From Peptoniphilaceae bacterium (GTDB taxonomy: Bacteria; Bacillota; Clostridia; Tissierellales; Peptoniphilaceae): 64,000 bases of DNA. Shown here in pieces: positions 44,717 to 53,118 of this stretch. Every line of letters starts with the position of its first letter. The first letter of the stretch is position 1. Below the pieces are notes generated by a model. The model saw only the letters and a program-made list of their open reading frames with translations. It was not told where the DNA came from and searched no databases. The position numbers and the translations under genes are program-made. Where the stretch lies: the NCBI GenBank assembly GCA_028723425.1, contig JAQYEZ010000006.1, positions 1 to 64,000 on the forward strand. The letters run 5' to 3'.

Positions 44717-45369
44717 AGTTTCTAAAAGCCCTATTAAAATTTATCTTAATTATAGTACTACTAGCAGCTATGGCAGTTGGAATATCTTTTGCTATAGTAG
44801 CCTATCAAACTTCAAGAGAACATATAGCCTACCAAGAAGAAATTAATCATTATGCAAAAGAGTATAATGTAGATCCTCTTTTGGTGGCATCTATTGTAAA
44901 GGTAGAAAGTGATTTTGATACAAATGCTCAATCAAATCAAGCTGCAAAGGGACTTATGCAACTTTTGGATGATTCTGCAAGACATGCAGCAGAGCTTATT
45001 GGAGAAAAATATTTACCTGAAAAGCTTAACGAAGTATCTTACAATTTAAATCTTGGTGTTGCCTATTACGACTATTTGTATAGATATTATAACAATATTG
45101 ATCTTGCCCTTGCGGCTTATAATGGCGGTATAGGCAATGTAGATGAATGGATAAAAAAAGGAATTATAGATAAAAATGACCCAAATGTGAACAATATTCC
45201 AATTGATGAAACAAGACAATATGTTACAAAAGTTACTGCCAATTATGAGGTGATGAAAACCTTCTATAAAGACGGATTACCAAGTAAAAAGGAGCTTTCA
45301 AACCGCAAAGAATTGGCTATAAATAACTATAAAAAATTCGCTAGAAAAATATTACAAGATATTTTATAG
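44713..45369 (+). CDS. Membrane-anchored lytic transglycosylase
   Basis: 218 residues. A signal-anchor helix at about 8-30 is followed by an SLT domain: catalytic Glu in VASIVKVESDFDTNA, then AAKGLMQLLDDSA, NLNLGVAYYDYL and ALAAYNGGIGNVDEW. It cuts peptidoglycan glycan strands outside the membrane, forming anhydro-muramic ends. It is co-translated with coaE through a 4-base overlap. The polA-coaE-SLT order is typical of clostridial relatives. Confidence 0.9.
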   Translation: MKFLKALLKFILIIVLLAAMAVGISFAIVAYQTSREHIAYQEEINHYAKEYNVDPLLVASIVKVESDFDTNAQSNQAAKGLMQLLDDSARHAAELIGEKYLPEKLNEVSYNLNLGVAYYDYLYRYYNNIDLALAAYNGGIGNVDEWIKKGIIDKNDPNVNNIPIDETRQYVTKVTANYEVMKTFYKDGLPSKKELSNRKELAINNYKKFARKILQDIL

Positions 45370-45372
45370 AGA

Positions 45373-45401
45373 TTGAATAAAATCTCTAAATATCTTATAA
45401 T
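45373..45401 (+). promoter_or_regulatory. Promoter of the rnf operon
   Basis: TTGAAT (45373-45378), 17-base spacer, TATAAT (45396-45401), about 38 bases before rnfC. This argues that rnfC starts at 45439 and not upstream. Confidence 0.7.
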
Positions 45402-45438
45402 AAATTTATACAAAAAAATACATAGGGAAGGAGAAAAT

Positions 45439-46755
45439 ATGGCTCTAGAAAATTTGACATTTCACAATGGTGTTAAGATTGAAGAGTACAAAGAATTATC
45501 TGAAAATTCGGCATTATTAATTTCTGAAATTCCAAATGAAGTAACTATTCCTTTGACTCAACATATCGGTGCACCTAGTAAATGCTTAGTAAAAAAGAAT
45601 GATGAGGTGTCAGTAGGTCAACTAATAGGAGAAGCTAGTGGTAATTTTTCTGCTAATGTTCACTCTTCAGTAGCAGGTCTTGTTAAGGAAGTTGTGGATA
45701 TACAAACAGCTTCTGGAAAAAGTGCCAAGGCAGTTGTCATTTCAACAGAAGGCTATGACCAAAACTATAACTTTGAAAAAAGAGATCCTAGTAGTTTTGG
45801 CAAAGAGGAAATCGTTCAAACAATAAAGGATAAGGGTATTGTTGGTATGGGAGGAGCAGCTTTTCCTACTCATATAAAATACACTCCTGCAAAGCCTGTA
45901 GAAACTGTAATTATTAATGGGGCTGAATGTGAACCTTACATAACTTGTGATGACTTTGTTATGAAAACAAAGGCAAATGAAATTGTTGATGGGCTTTTAC
46001 TTTTGATGAAGGCATGTGATGCAAAAAATGGTATTGTGGCTATAGAAGATAATAAGAAAGAAGCTATAGAAAATATCAAAAAAGCTATAAGTGAAAAAGC
46101 AAATCCAGCTATTGAAGTTGCTACTTTAGTTACAAAATATCCACAAGGCGATGAGAAAAGAATTATTGATGCCTTATTACATAAACAAGTTCCATCAGGT
46201 GGACTTCCACTTGATGTAGGGGTTATTGTTTCAAATGTTTCTTCAACATTAGCTGTCTATGAAGCATGCTACTATGACAAACCATTATTTGAAAGATATC
46301 TTACAGTATCAGGCCATGGGGTAAAAGAGCCTCACAATATGCTTGTAAGAATAGGAACACCATTTGATTTTTTGATAGAACAATGTGGTGGCTTAACTAA
46401 AGATTATGGAAAGATTATTAACGGTGGACCAATGATGGGGATAAGCCAACCACAACATAACTTGCCAGTCGAAAAGGCAACAAACTCTATTTTGGTTCTA
46501 AATGAAGAAGAATCCAAACCACCTGTTATTAATCCATGTATAAGATGTGGTAAATGTGTTAATGTATGTCCAGTAGGACTCTTACCTTTATATATACACA
46601 AATTTTCACTAAGGGAAGAATTTGAAAAGGCTCAAAACTTTAACATAATGGATTGTATAGAATGCGGCTCATGCTCATATATTTGTCCAGCAAAAAGACC
46701 TCTAGTAGAAGCTATTAGATTTGGTAAAAGACAAATAAGAGCAGCAGGAAAATAG
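45439..46755 (+). CDS. rnfC: Rnf complex subunit RnfC
   Basis: 438 residues. Peripheral cytosolic subunit that carries the NADH/FMN site (GMGGAAFPTHIKY, NGAECEPYIT, homologous to the NuoF fold) and two [4Fe-4S] clusters (CIRCGKCVNVCPVGLLP and CIECGSCSYICPAKRP). It passes electrons between ferredoxin and NAD+ in the ion-pumping Rnf complex. The start at 45439 has GGGAAGGAG upstream. First gene of rnfCDGEAB, the order typical of clostridia. Confidence 0.95.
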   Translation: MALENLTFHNGVKIEEYKELSENSALLISEIPNEVTIPLTQHIGAPSKCLVKKNDEVSVGQLIGEASGNFSANVHSSVAGLVKEVVDIQTASGKSAKAVVISTEGYDQNYNFEKRDPSSFGKEEIVQTIKDKGIVGMGGAAFPTHIKYTPAKPVETVIINGAECEPYITCDDFVMKTKANEIVDGLLLLMKACDAKNGIVAIEDNKKEAIENIKKAISEKANPAIEVATLVTKYPQGDEKRIIDALLHKQVPSGGLPLDVGVIVSNVSSTLAVYEACYYDKPLFERYLTVSGHGVKEPHNMLVRIGTPFDFLIEQCGGLTKDYGKIINGGPMMGISQPQHNLPVEKATNSILVLNEEESKPPVINPCIRCGKCVNVCPVGLLPLYIHKFSLREEFEKAQNFNIMDCIECGSCSYICPAKRPLVEAIRFGKRQIRAAGK

Positions 46756-46766
46756 AGGAGATACAA

Positions 46767-47714
46767 ATGGAATATAAAGAAAAATTATTGGTAACATCTT
46801 CTCCTCATATGAGAAGTGATAGGACTGTATCAAAAGAAATGCTTGATGTAATAATTGCTCTTATCCCAACAGGACTTGCAGGTGCATATTTCTTTGGGCT
46901 AAAGGCTCTAATTATCATGGCAACATGTGTTATATCTTGTGTTTTGGCTGAATTTTTATGTAACAAAGCAATGAAAAGAGAATCTACTATAAAAGATTTA
47001 TCTGCAGTAGTTACTGGTTTACTTTTATCCTACAATGTTACAGTTACAATGCCAATTTGGCAAATGGTTTTAGGTTCATTCTTTGCTATTGTAATAGCAA
47101 AACAATTTTTTGGTGGAATAGGACAAAACATAGTAAATCCTGCTTTGGCTGCAAGAGCTTTTTTGATGGCTTCTTGGTCAAGCTCTATGACATATTTTGT
47201 AGCACCAGGTGGTGTTTCAGCCATAGCACAAGCAACACCTTTATCAGGGGGCAAAAAAGTAGCTTTGCTTGATATGTTTATTGGAAATATGGGAGGATGT
47301 ATAGGTGAAGTTTCAACTCTTGCCATTATCCTTGGCGGAATATATTTGATTATAAGAAAAGTAATCGATCCAAAAGTTCCATTAATATACATAGCTACTA
47401 CAGCAGTCTTATTAGTAGTATTTAACAAATCAGCTAGTAATCTTTTAGAAGAGCTTCTTTCAGGTGGTTTGTTCTTGGGTGCTTTCTTTATGGCAACTGA
47501 TTATGTAACAATTCCAGTTACACCAAATGGAAGAGTAATTTTTGCTCTAGGTTGTGGATTTTTAACAGCAATAATAAGAGTCTTCGGTGGATATCCAGAA
47601 GGTGTTTCTTATGCAATCCTATTGATGAACTTGACAGTTCCTTTAATTGAGGAAAAAACAAAGCCAAAAGTATTTGGAGTAGATTACTCAAAGAAAGAGG
47701 GAAAAAATGAATAA
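46767..47714 (+). CDS. rnfD: Rnf complex subunit RnfD
   Basis: 315 residues, integral membrane subunit with about nine helices, related to NqrB. The threonine expected to carry covalent FMN lies in SAIAQATPLSGG at about residues 150-161, where most relatives have 'SGATPL'. It works in electron transfer coupled to Na+ or H+ export. GAGGAG precedes the ATG, and its end overlaps rnfG by 8 bases. Confidence 0.94.
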   Translation: MEYKEKLLVTSSPHMRSDRTVSKEMLDVIIALIPTGLAGAYFFGLKALIIMATCVISCVLAEFLCNKAMKRESTIKDLSAVVTGLLLSYNVTVTMPIWQMVLGSFFAIVIAKQFFGGIGQNIVNPALAARAFLMASWSSSMTYFVAPGGVSAIAQATPLSGGKKVALLDMFIGNMGGCIGEVSTLAIILGGIYLIIRKVIDPKVPLIYIATTAVLLVVFNKSASNLLEELLSGGLFLGAFFMATDYVTIPVTPNGRVIFALGCGFLTAIIRVFGGYPEGVSYAILLMNLTVPLIEEKTKPKVFGVDYSKKEGKNE

Positions 47715-48255
47715 ATCATTAAAACTAGGATTAAAACTTTTTATAATAACAGCAGTTTCAGGTACAGCCTTAGCCTTGACCAACAATGCCACAGCTCCTG
47801 TTATAGAAGCTGCAAATCAAGCAAAACTACAAGAATCTTTAAAGGTTGTTTATAAGGATGCAAGTTTTGAACAAATAAAAGATGTAAAACTACCTAAAGA
47901 AATAGTTGGTGCCTATAAGGCAACTGGTTCTGATGGCAAAGAAGGCTATGTCTTTGATGTAAACTCACCGGGTGGTTATGGTGGACCAATAGAGTTTTTA
48001 ATAGGAGTAGGTCCAGATAACAAACTTACAGGATTTTCACCACTAGTTAATTCAGAATCTGCTGGCTTTGGTAAGAAAATGGAAGAAGACTCCTTCGGTA
48101 AAGGAGTAGTTGGTGTTTCTATGGATGACAAAGTTGGATTTTCTGATAGCGGTTCAGATTCAGAAATAGTTGGTATCTCTGGTGCGACCATTTCTACTAC
48201 AACTATAGTAAAAGGTATTAACATAGCACGTGAAACCTTGGAAAAGATTAAGTAG
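47707..48255 (+). CDS. rnfG: Rnf complex subunit RnfG
   Basis: 182 residues. One N-terminal membrane anchor (about 7-25) and an extracytoplasmic FMN-binding domain whose attachment motif SGATIST is at about 157-163, with covalent FMN on the threonine. It carries electrons across the outer face between membrane subunits. It overlaps rnfD by 8 bases and is followed after 9 bases by rnfE. Confidence 0.94.
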   Translation: MNKSLKLGLKLFIITAVSGTALALTNNATAPVIEAANQAKLQESLKVVYKDASFEQIKDVKLPKEIVGAYKATGSDGKEGYVFDVNSPGGYGGPIEFLIGVGPDNKLTGFSPLVNSESAGFGKKMEEDSFGKGVVGVSMDDKVGFSDSGSDSEIVGISGATISTTTIVKGINIARETLEKIK

Positions 48256-48264
48256 GAGGATTAA

Positions 48265-48921
48265 ATGGAAAGACAAATGGAACAACCACTAGTTAAAGAA
48301 AAAAAAGAAAAAAAGAAAGTTGATTACGGAAAAATCTTAAAGGGCGGCTTATTTACAAATAACCCAGTATTTGTTCAAATGGTTGGTATGTGTTCAGTAC
48401 TTGCTATTTCATCAAACTTTACCAATGCTTTAGGTATGGGTTTTGCAGTAATTTTCGTATTAACCATGTCAAATATTGTTATTTCTTTGTTAAGAAACTT
48501 TATTGCCGATGAAATAAGAATTCCATCCTTTATAGTAGTCATAGCAAGTTTCGTAACTATAGTACAAATGATCATAAAGGCATATTTCCCAGCTCTTGAT
48601 GAATCTTTGGGAATTTTTATTCCTTTGATAGTAGTAAATTGTATTATACTTGCTAGAGCCGAAGGTTTTGCATCTCAAAATGGTGTCCTTCCTTCTATAG
48701 TAGACGGTTTGGCTCAAGGCTTGGGCTATACTATGGCTATTGGTGCTCTTGCTTTGGTAAGAGAAATTTTGGGAGCAGGAACACTTATGGGCATGACTAT
48801 AATACCTGAACAATACACTATTGGTTTCTTACAACAACCGGCTTCTTCATTTATTGTCTTAGGCATGATGTTTGCTGGAGTAGCTGCAATTGGAAACAGA
48901 AAAAAATCAAAGGATAAGTAG
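48265..48921 (+). CDS. rnfE: Rnf complex subunit RnfE
   Basis: 218 residues with six membrane helices, paralogous to RnfA and NqrD. It starts with a charged 30-residue cytosolic tail (lysine-rich, about 10-20) before the conserved core GLFTNNPVFVQMVGMCSVLA. The GMGFAVIFVLTMSN and FIPLIVVNCIILARAEGFAS blocks hold the cysteines proposed to bind an intramembrane iron-sulfur cluster together with RnfA. AGGAGG lies just before the ATG. Confidence 0.94.
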   Translation: MERQMEQPLVKEKKEKKKVDYGKILKGGLFTNNPVFVQMVGMCSVLAISSNFTNALGMGFAVIFVLTMSNIVISLLRNFIADEIRIPSFIVVIASFVTIVQMIIKAYFPALDESLGIFIPLIVVNCIILARAEGFASQNGVLPSIVDGLAQGLGYTMAIGALALVREILGAGTLMGMTIIPEQYTIGFLQQPASSFIVLGMMFAGVAAIGNRKKSKDK

Positions 48922-48929
48922 GAGGAAAT

Positions 48930-49505
48930 ATGTTAAGTAATTTATTTTCAATCGCAATAGCCTCCATCTTTGTTAACAATTATGTTTTGGGTCAATTCTT
49001 GGGAATATGTCCAACACTTGGTGTAACAAGCAAAGTTGAGACGGCAAAAGGTATGGGATTTGCGGTATTATTTGTAATTACTCTAAGTTCTATTATAACT
49101 TGGATAGTACAAACTTATATTCTTGTTCCATTAAAAATAGAATATTTACAAACAGTTGTATTTATCTTGGTAATAGCAACCTTGGTACAATCAATAGAAA
49201 TGATGATGAAAAAAGCCATGCCAAATCTTTATGATGGACTTGGTGTTTATCTTCCACTTATCACAACAAACTGTGTTGTTTTGGGAGTTGCTATTAAAAA
49301 TATTCAAGAATCTTATGGACTAATAGAAACTATAGTAAACAGTGTTGGTGCATCTGTAGGTTTCTTTATTGCTTTAGTAATTCTTGCTTCTATAAGAGAA
49401 AAAATGGTAACAAATGATGTCCCAAAAGCATTTGAAGGTGCTCCTTTATCACTTATAATATTGGGAATCATGTCAATCTGCTTTATGGGATTTGCAGGAT
49501 TATAG
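48930..49505 (+). CDS. rnfA: Rnf complex subunit RnfA
   Basis: 191 residues with six membrane helices, paralogous to RnfE but inserted in the opposite direction. Conserved blocks: NNYVLGQFLGICPTLGVTSK with the cluster cysteine, and YLPLITTNCVVLGVAI with the second. AGGAGG precedes the ATG, 8 bases after rnfE. Confidence 0.95.
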   Translation: MLSNLFSIAIASIFVNNYVLGQFLGICPTLGVTSKVETAKGMGFAVLFVITLSSIITWIVQTYILVPLKIEYLQTVVFILVIATLVQSIEMMMKKAMPNLYDGLGVYLPLITTNCVVLGVAIKNIQESYGLIETIVNSVGASVGFFIALVILASIREKMVTNDVPKAFEGAPLSLIILGIMSICFMGFAGL

Positions 49506-49517
49506 AGGGGAGCTAAT

Positions 49518-50318
49518 ATGACTAATGTACTTATTCCAATAGCAGTACTTGCAATAATGGGTCTATTATTTGCAATAATGCTTGGACAAATTTCTACAAA
49601 GTTTGAAGTTAAGATAGATGAAACTGAAGAAGCTGTATTAAATGCTCTACCAGGAGCAAACTGTGGTGCCTGTGGTTACCCAGGATGTGCGGGTTGTGCA
49701 AAAGCTATAGCCAAAGGAGAGGCTGCTGTTTCTTCTTGTGTTATAGGTGGACCTGCTACAACAGCAGCTGTTGCAAGTGTAATGGGTGTAGATGCTACTA
49801 CAACTAATGAAAAAATGATAGCTGTTGTAAAATGTAATGGTACTTGCGAAAATGCTAAAGATTTATATCAATATTCAGGTCTTGATGATTGTAGGGCACA
49901 AATTGCAATGTTTGGTGGAAAAAAAGCCTGCAATTATGGATGCTTGGGTTGTGGATCTTGCGTAAAAGCTTGTAAATTTGATGCTATACATATGGTAGAT
50001 GGAGTTGCCCTAGTTGATAGGGAAAAATGCGTAGGCTGCGAGGCTTGCTTTAAGACTTGTCCAAAAAATATTATTGCTATGGTTCCTTACAAACAACAAG
50101 CAATAGTAAAATGTTCTTCCCATGATAAGGGTAAGGATGTTAGGGCAAATTGTAAAGTCGGCTGTATAGGTTGTACTATATGTGCTAAGACCTATCCAGA
50201 AGGATTTACAATGGATAATTTCTTATCAAAAGAAACTATAGAGGAAAACTTAGATTTAAGCTTATTAAAACAAGCAGCAGAGAAATGTCCAAACAAGTGT
50301 ATTGACATTTATGAATAG
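49518..50318 (+). CDS. rnfB: Rnf complex subunit RnfB, one cluster apparently lost
   Basis: 266 residues. One membrane anchor, then the N-terminal cluster motif CGACGYPGCAGC with a later Cys, then a complete two-cluster ferredoxin domain (CLGCGSCVKAC and CVGCEACFKTCP). A last ferredoxin domain follows. There the fourth Cys of the first motif is Tyr226 (CIGCTICAKTYP), and the first three cysteines of the second motif are gone, leaving only Cys257 (KCP). In this fold those residues together hold one cluster, so cluster II seems absent while cluster I keeps all four ligands. It accepts electrons from ferredoxin. Confidence 0.93.
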   Translation: MTNVLIPIAVLAIMGLLFAIMLGQISTKFEVKIDETEEAVLNALPGANCGACGYPGCAGCAKAIAKGEAAVSSCVIGGPATTAAVASVMGVDATTTNEKMIAVVKCNGTCENAKDLYQYSGLDDCRAQIAMFGGKKACNYGCLGCGSCVKACKFDAIHMVDGVALVDREKCVGCEACFKTCPKNIIAMVPYKQQAIVKCSSHDKGKDVRANCKVGCIGCTICAKTYPEGFTMDNFLSKETIEENLDLSLLKQAAEKCPNKCIDIYE

Positions 50319-50331
50319 ATTTTATTATACA

Positions 50332-50360
50332 AAGGCTAGCCTTAGGGCTGGTCTTTTTAG
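50332..50360 (+). terminator. Terminator of the rnf operon
   Basis: AGGCTAGCC pairs with GGCTGGTCT (two G-U pairs) around a TTAG loop, then TTTT. Confidence 0.8.
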
Positions 50361-50454
50361 ATAGACTTTCTTTTACTTATGAGCTTTTTTGATTAAAGTA
50401 AAACTTAGCCTATAGTAAAGAATTTGAGCAAAAGATAAATGAAAGTTTTCTTAA

Positions 50455-50483
50455 TTGACAGAGCTTTAGTCTAATGATAAACT
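50455..50483 (+). promoter_or_regulatory. Promoter of the envelope operon
   Basis: TTGACA (50455-50460), 17-base spacer, TAAACT (50478-50483), 17 bases before the NusG-II gene. It may drive transcription through radC and mreBCD. Confidence 0.65.
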
Positions 50484-50499
50484 TTTTAAAGAGGTTATT

Positions 50500-50877
50500 A
50501 TGAAAATTAAGAAAATGGATATAGTGATTATATTTGTACTATTCTTTACATCGCTTGCTATGGTAGTTGCAACACATTCTATGCAAAGTCAAGCCGATGG
50601 AGAATATTTAGTTATAGAGTTAGATGGAAAAGAATATGCTAAGTATGATTTGAATGAGGATCGTACTGTAGAAATAGAGAGTAAAAATGGAGGCAAAAAT
50701 ACAATAGAAATAAAGGATAAGAAGGCAAGGATGGTTTTTGCTAATTGCACTGACTTGATTTGTACAAGGATGCCTGCAATTGGAGAAAAGGGTCAAACTA
50801 TTGTTTGTCTACCTCACAGACTTTATTTGGAAGTTGATTCTAATAAAGAGGCAGATATTGATCAGGTGGTAAAATGA
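50500..50877 (+). CDS. NusG domain II-containing protein
   Basis: 125 residues. N-terminal membrane anchor (about 7-24), then an extracytoplasmic NusG-II/DUF fold with CTDLICTRMPAIG and IVCLPHRLYLEV, the conserved cysteines of this small family. It commonly sits beside rnf operons and the HepI-like gene, as here, which hints at a role in redox or membrane quinone/flavin systems, but the function is unknown. It overlaps the next gene by 4 bases. Confidence 0.87.
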   Translation: MKIKKMDIVIIFVLFFTSLAMVVATHSMQSQADGEYLVIELDGKEYAKYDLNEDRTVEIESKNGGKNTIEIKDKKARMVFANCTDLICTRMPAIGEKGQTIVCLPHRLYLEVDSNKEADIDQVVK

Positions 50878-51395
50878 AACAGAATTCTATAAGAAATATA
50901 GTAAACTTGGCCCTACTAGTGGCCTTGGCCTTGGCTGTTTCTGTCGTTGAGATGATGATACCCCTTCCTGTACCAATACCAGGGGCAAAGCTTGGGCTTT
51001 CAAATATTATAATATTGGTTACCATATATTTTTACGATTTCAAATCATCCCTAACAGTTAGTGTTTTGAAATCTTTTTTATTAGTTCTTATAACAGGTTC
51101 TGTTATGTCCTTCTTTTACTCCTTGTTGGGAGCCATATTATCAACAATTTCCATGTATTTTTCATTAAGATATTCTAAAGATTTTTTATCTTTGATTGGA
51201 ATTAGTGAGATTGGAGCATTTTTCCACAACTTGGGGCAAATTATTGTAGCAATGATTTTTATGAACAATGTAAAGATGATTTATTATTTTCCTGCTCTTG
51301 TACTAATTGGTGTATTTACAGGATTTTTTGTAGGATTGAGTTCAAACTATATTATTGTTCATTTAAAAAAATTAAATTTTAGAATAGCTAAGTAA
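50874..51395 (+). CDS. Gx transporter / heptaprenyl diphosphate synthase component I family
   Basis: 173 residues with about five membrane helices. The motif IPLPVPIPGAKLGLSNIIIL near the N terminus is the family hallmark and resembles the S-components of ECF vitamin transporters. The family name comes from a proposed link to heptaprenyl diphosphate synthase, but a substrate-specificity role in uptake is as likely. It overlaps the NusG-II gene by 4 bases, a widely conserved pair next to rnf genes. Confidence 0.87.
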   Translation: MKQNSIRNIVNLALLVALALAVSVVEMMIPLPVPIPGAKLGLSNIIILVTIYFYDFKSSLTVSVLKSFLLVLITGSVMSFFYSLLGAILSTISMYFSLRYSKDFLSLIGISEIGAFFHNLGQIIVAMIFMNNVKMIYYFPALVLIGVFTGFFVGLSSNYIIVHLKKLNFRIAK

Positions 51396-51411
51396 AAATT
51401 TGGAGTAAGTG

Positions 51412-52092
51412 ATGATAAAAAGGATTCATGATTATGATTTAGACGATAGGCCAAGAGAAAAGCTTATAAAAAATGGAGCAGAGAGTCTATCTGATGCAGA
51501 ACTTTTGGCTATACTCTTGGGTATTGGCAATAAGAAGAAAAATGCTGTTGAGCTTGCAAGAGAAGTTTTAGATACTTTTTCTTTTGAAGAATTAAGCACA
51601 ATAAGTGTCGAAGAATTATCAAAGATAGAAGGTATAAAGACAGCCAAATCTGCTACTATTGTAGCTGCCCTAAACTTTGGCAAAAGAGTAAACCAGAAAA
51701 TCATAAATAAAAAACATGATAGGATTACTTGTGCAGATGATATTTATGAACTTATGAAAAATTACTTTGTTGATAGCACAAAAGAACACTTTTATTCTAT
51801 AATGTTAAACACTAAAAATGATATAATAGCAATAGAGCATATTTCAACGGGAGATTTGAATACTTCTATAGTTAATCCTAGAGAAGTTTTTACTCCTGCT
51901 GTCAAAAGATCTGCAAAATCAGTAGCTTTTGTCCACAATCATCCCAGTGGATCAAGCTTACCTTCAAAAGAGGATCTTCTTATAACAAGAAGGCTAGTTG
52001 AGGCAGGTTTAATTTTAGATATTAAAGTTTTGGACCATATAATTATTGGTCGCAATTCTTACTATAGTTTTAAAAGAGAAAATAAAATATAG
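51412..52092 (+). CDS. radC: RadC family JAB-domain protein
   Basis: 226 residues. An N-terminal helix-hairpin-helix-like region (LSDAELLAILLGIG, LSKIEGIKTAKSATI) precedes a JAB/MPN metalloprotease-like domain with the zinc motif FVHNHPSGSSLPSKED. Despite the name, a DNA-repair role is not established for this family. The ATG at 51412 is preferred because GGAG lies 6 bases upstream; a GTG immediately before it is also in frame. Its place just before mreB is conserved in many Firmicutes. Confidence 0.92.
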   Translation: MIKRIHDYDLDDRPREKLIKNGAESLSDAELLAILLGIGNKKKNAVELAREVLDTFSFEELSTISVEELSKIEGIKTAKSATIVAALNFGKRVNQKIINKKHDRITCADDIYELMKNYFVDSTKEHFYSIMLNTKNDIIAIEHISTGDLNTSIVNPREVFTPAVKRSAKSVAFVHNHPSGSSLPSKEDLLITRRLVEAGLILDIKVLDHIIIGRNSYYSFKRENKI

Positions 52093-52101
52093 GAGTTATA
52101 G

Positions 52102-53112
52102 ATGGCATTTAGATTTATTGCAGCCGATTTAGCTATAGACTTAGGAACAAGTTCTACAAAAGTCTATAAAAAAGGAGAAGGAATACTTATAAATGAACCA
52201 ACAGTTCTAGTTTTAAATAATAAAGGAACTGATGTTCTAGCCCTTGGTCAAGAGGCCAAGGATATGATAGGCAAGACACCAGATGAAATAATCGTAGTCA
52301 AGCCTTTAAAAAACGGCGTAGTTTCTGATTTTAATTTAACAGAAGCTATGCTTAACTATTTTTTTAAAAAAATTAATCCAGGTTTTTCTGTTATTCAACC
52401 TAAGCTTGTTATTTGCGTACCTTCAGCTATTACAGATATACAAGCGAAAGCTCTAGAAGATGCGGCTTTACATGCAGGTTGTAGGGATATTATTATGGTT
52501 GATCAAACACTTGCGGCAAATTATGGTATGGGCCTAATGCCAGAGGATCCAAGAGGCATACTAACTGTCAATATAGGAGCAGGAAGAAGTGATGTTTCTC
52601 TTATTTCCTTAAATGGAGTGGTCGCAAACAAATCAATAAAACATGCTGGTGATTATATAGATGATAATATAGTAAAATTTTTCAAAGACAATAAAAATCT
52701 TGAAATCGGCAAAAAAACGGCAGAAACAGTAAAAATTAAGCTTATGAGTTTGAAGATTAAAAATGGAGATAGGACAATGATGGTTGAAGGTAGGGATGTA
52801 AGTTCTGCCAAGCCTGAAAGAGTTGAGGTAAAATCATCAGAACTAGTTTCTTGTATACTTGGTTTTGCTGATGAAATTGTAGATATGATTTTTATGGTTT
52901 TGGAAAAAATACCACCAGAACTTTCAGCAGATGTCAAAAATGATGGTTTTGTTTTAACAGGATCCATGAGTAAGCTTGATGGACTTAGAGAATATATAGA
53001 AAAGAAATCTTCTTTGAAGTCATTTATATCAGAAGATCCTTCCTTGGATGCTATCAAGGGTGCAGGAATGATTCTTGAAAATCCTGATAGGTTTTTGAAA
53101 TATCATAAGTAG
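52102..53112 (+). CDS. mreB: Divergent MreB cell-shape actin homologue
   Basis: 336 residues, full-length actin fold. Phosphate-1 loop IDLGTSSTKVYKKGEGI and the C-terminal LTGSMSKLDGL are recognisable. Residues that usually position the hydrolytic water are changed: the IEEPMAA block reads MVDQTLAA (residues 133-138), and the phosphate-2 loop VDIGGGTT reads VNIGAGRS (156-163, Asn157 and Arg162). It may bind nucleotide but hydrolyse it slowly or not at all. It is followed by mreC, mreD and the PBP2 gene. Normal MreB forms membrane filaments that guide wall synthesis. Confidence 0.9.
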   Translation: MAFRFIAADLAIDLGTSSTKVYKKGEGILINEPTVLVLNNKGTDVLALGQEAKDMIGKTPDEIIVVKPLKNGVVSDFNLTEAMLNYFFKKINPGFSVIQPKLVICVPSAITDIQAKALEDAALHAGCRDIIMVDQTLAANYGMGLMPEDPRGILTVNIGAGRSDVSLISLNGVVANKSIKHAGDYIDDNIVKFFKDNKNLEIGKKTAETVKIKLMSLKIKNGDRTMMVEGRDVSSAKPERVEVKSSELVSCILGFADEIVDMIFMVLEKIPPELSADVKNDGFVLTGSMSKLDGLREYIEKKSSLKSFISEDPSLDAIKGAGMILENPDRFLKYHK

Positions 53113-53118
53113 GTAAGT

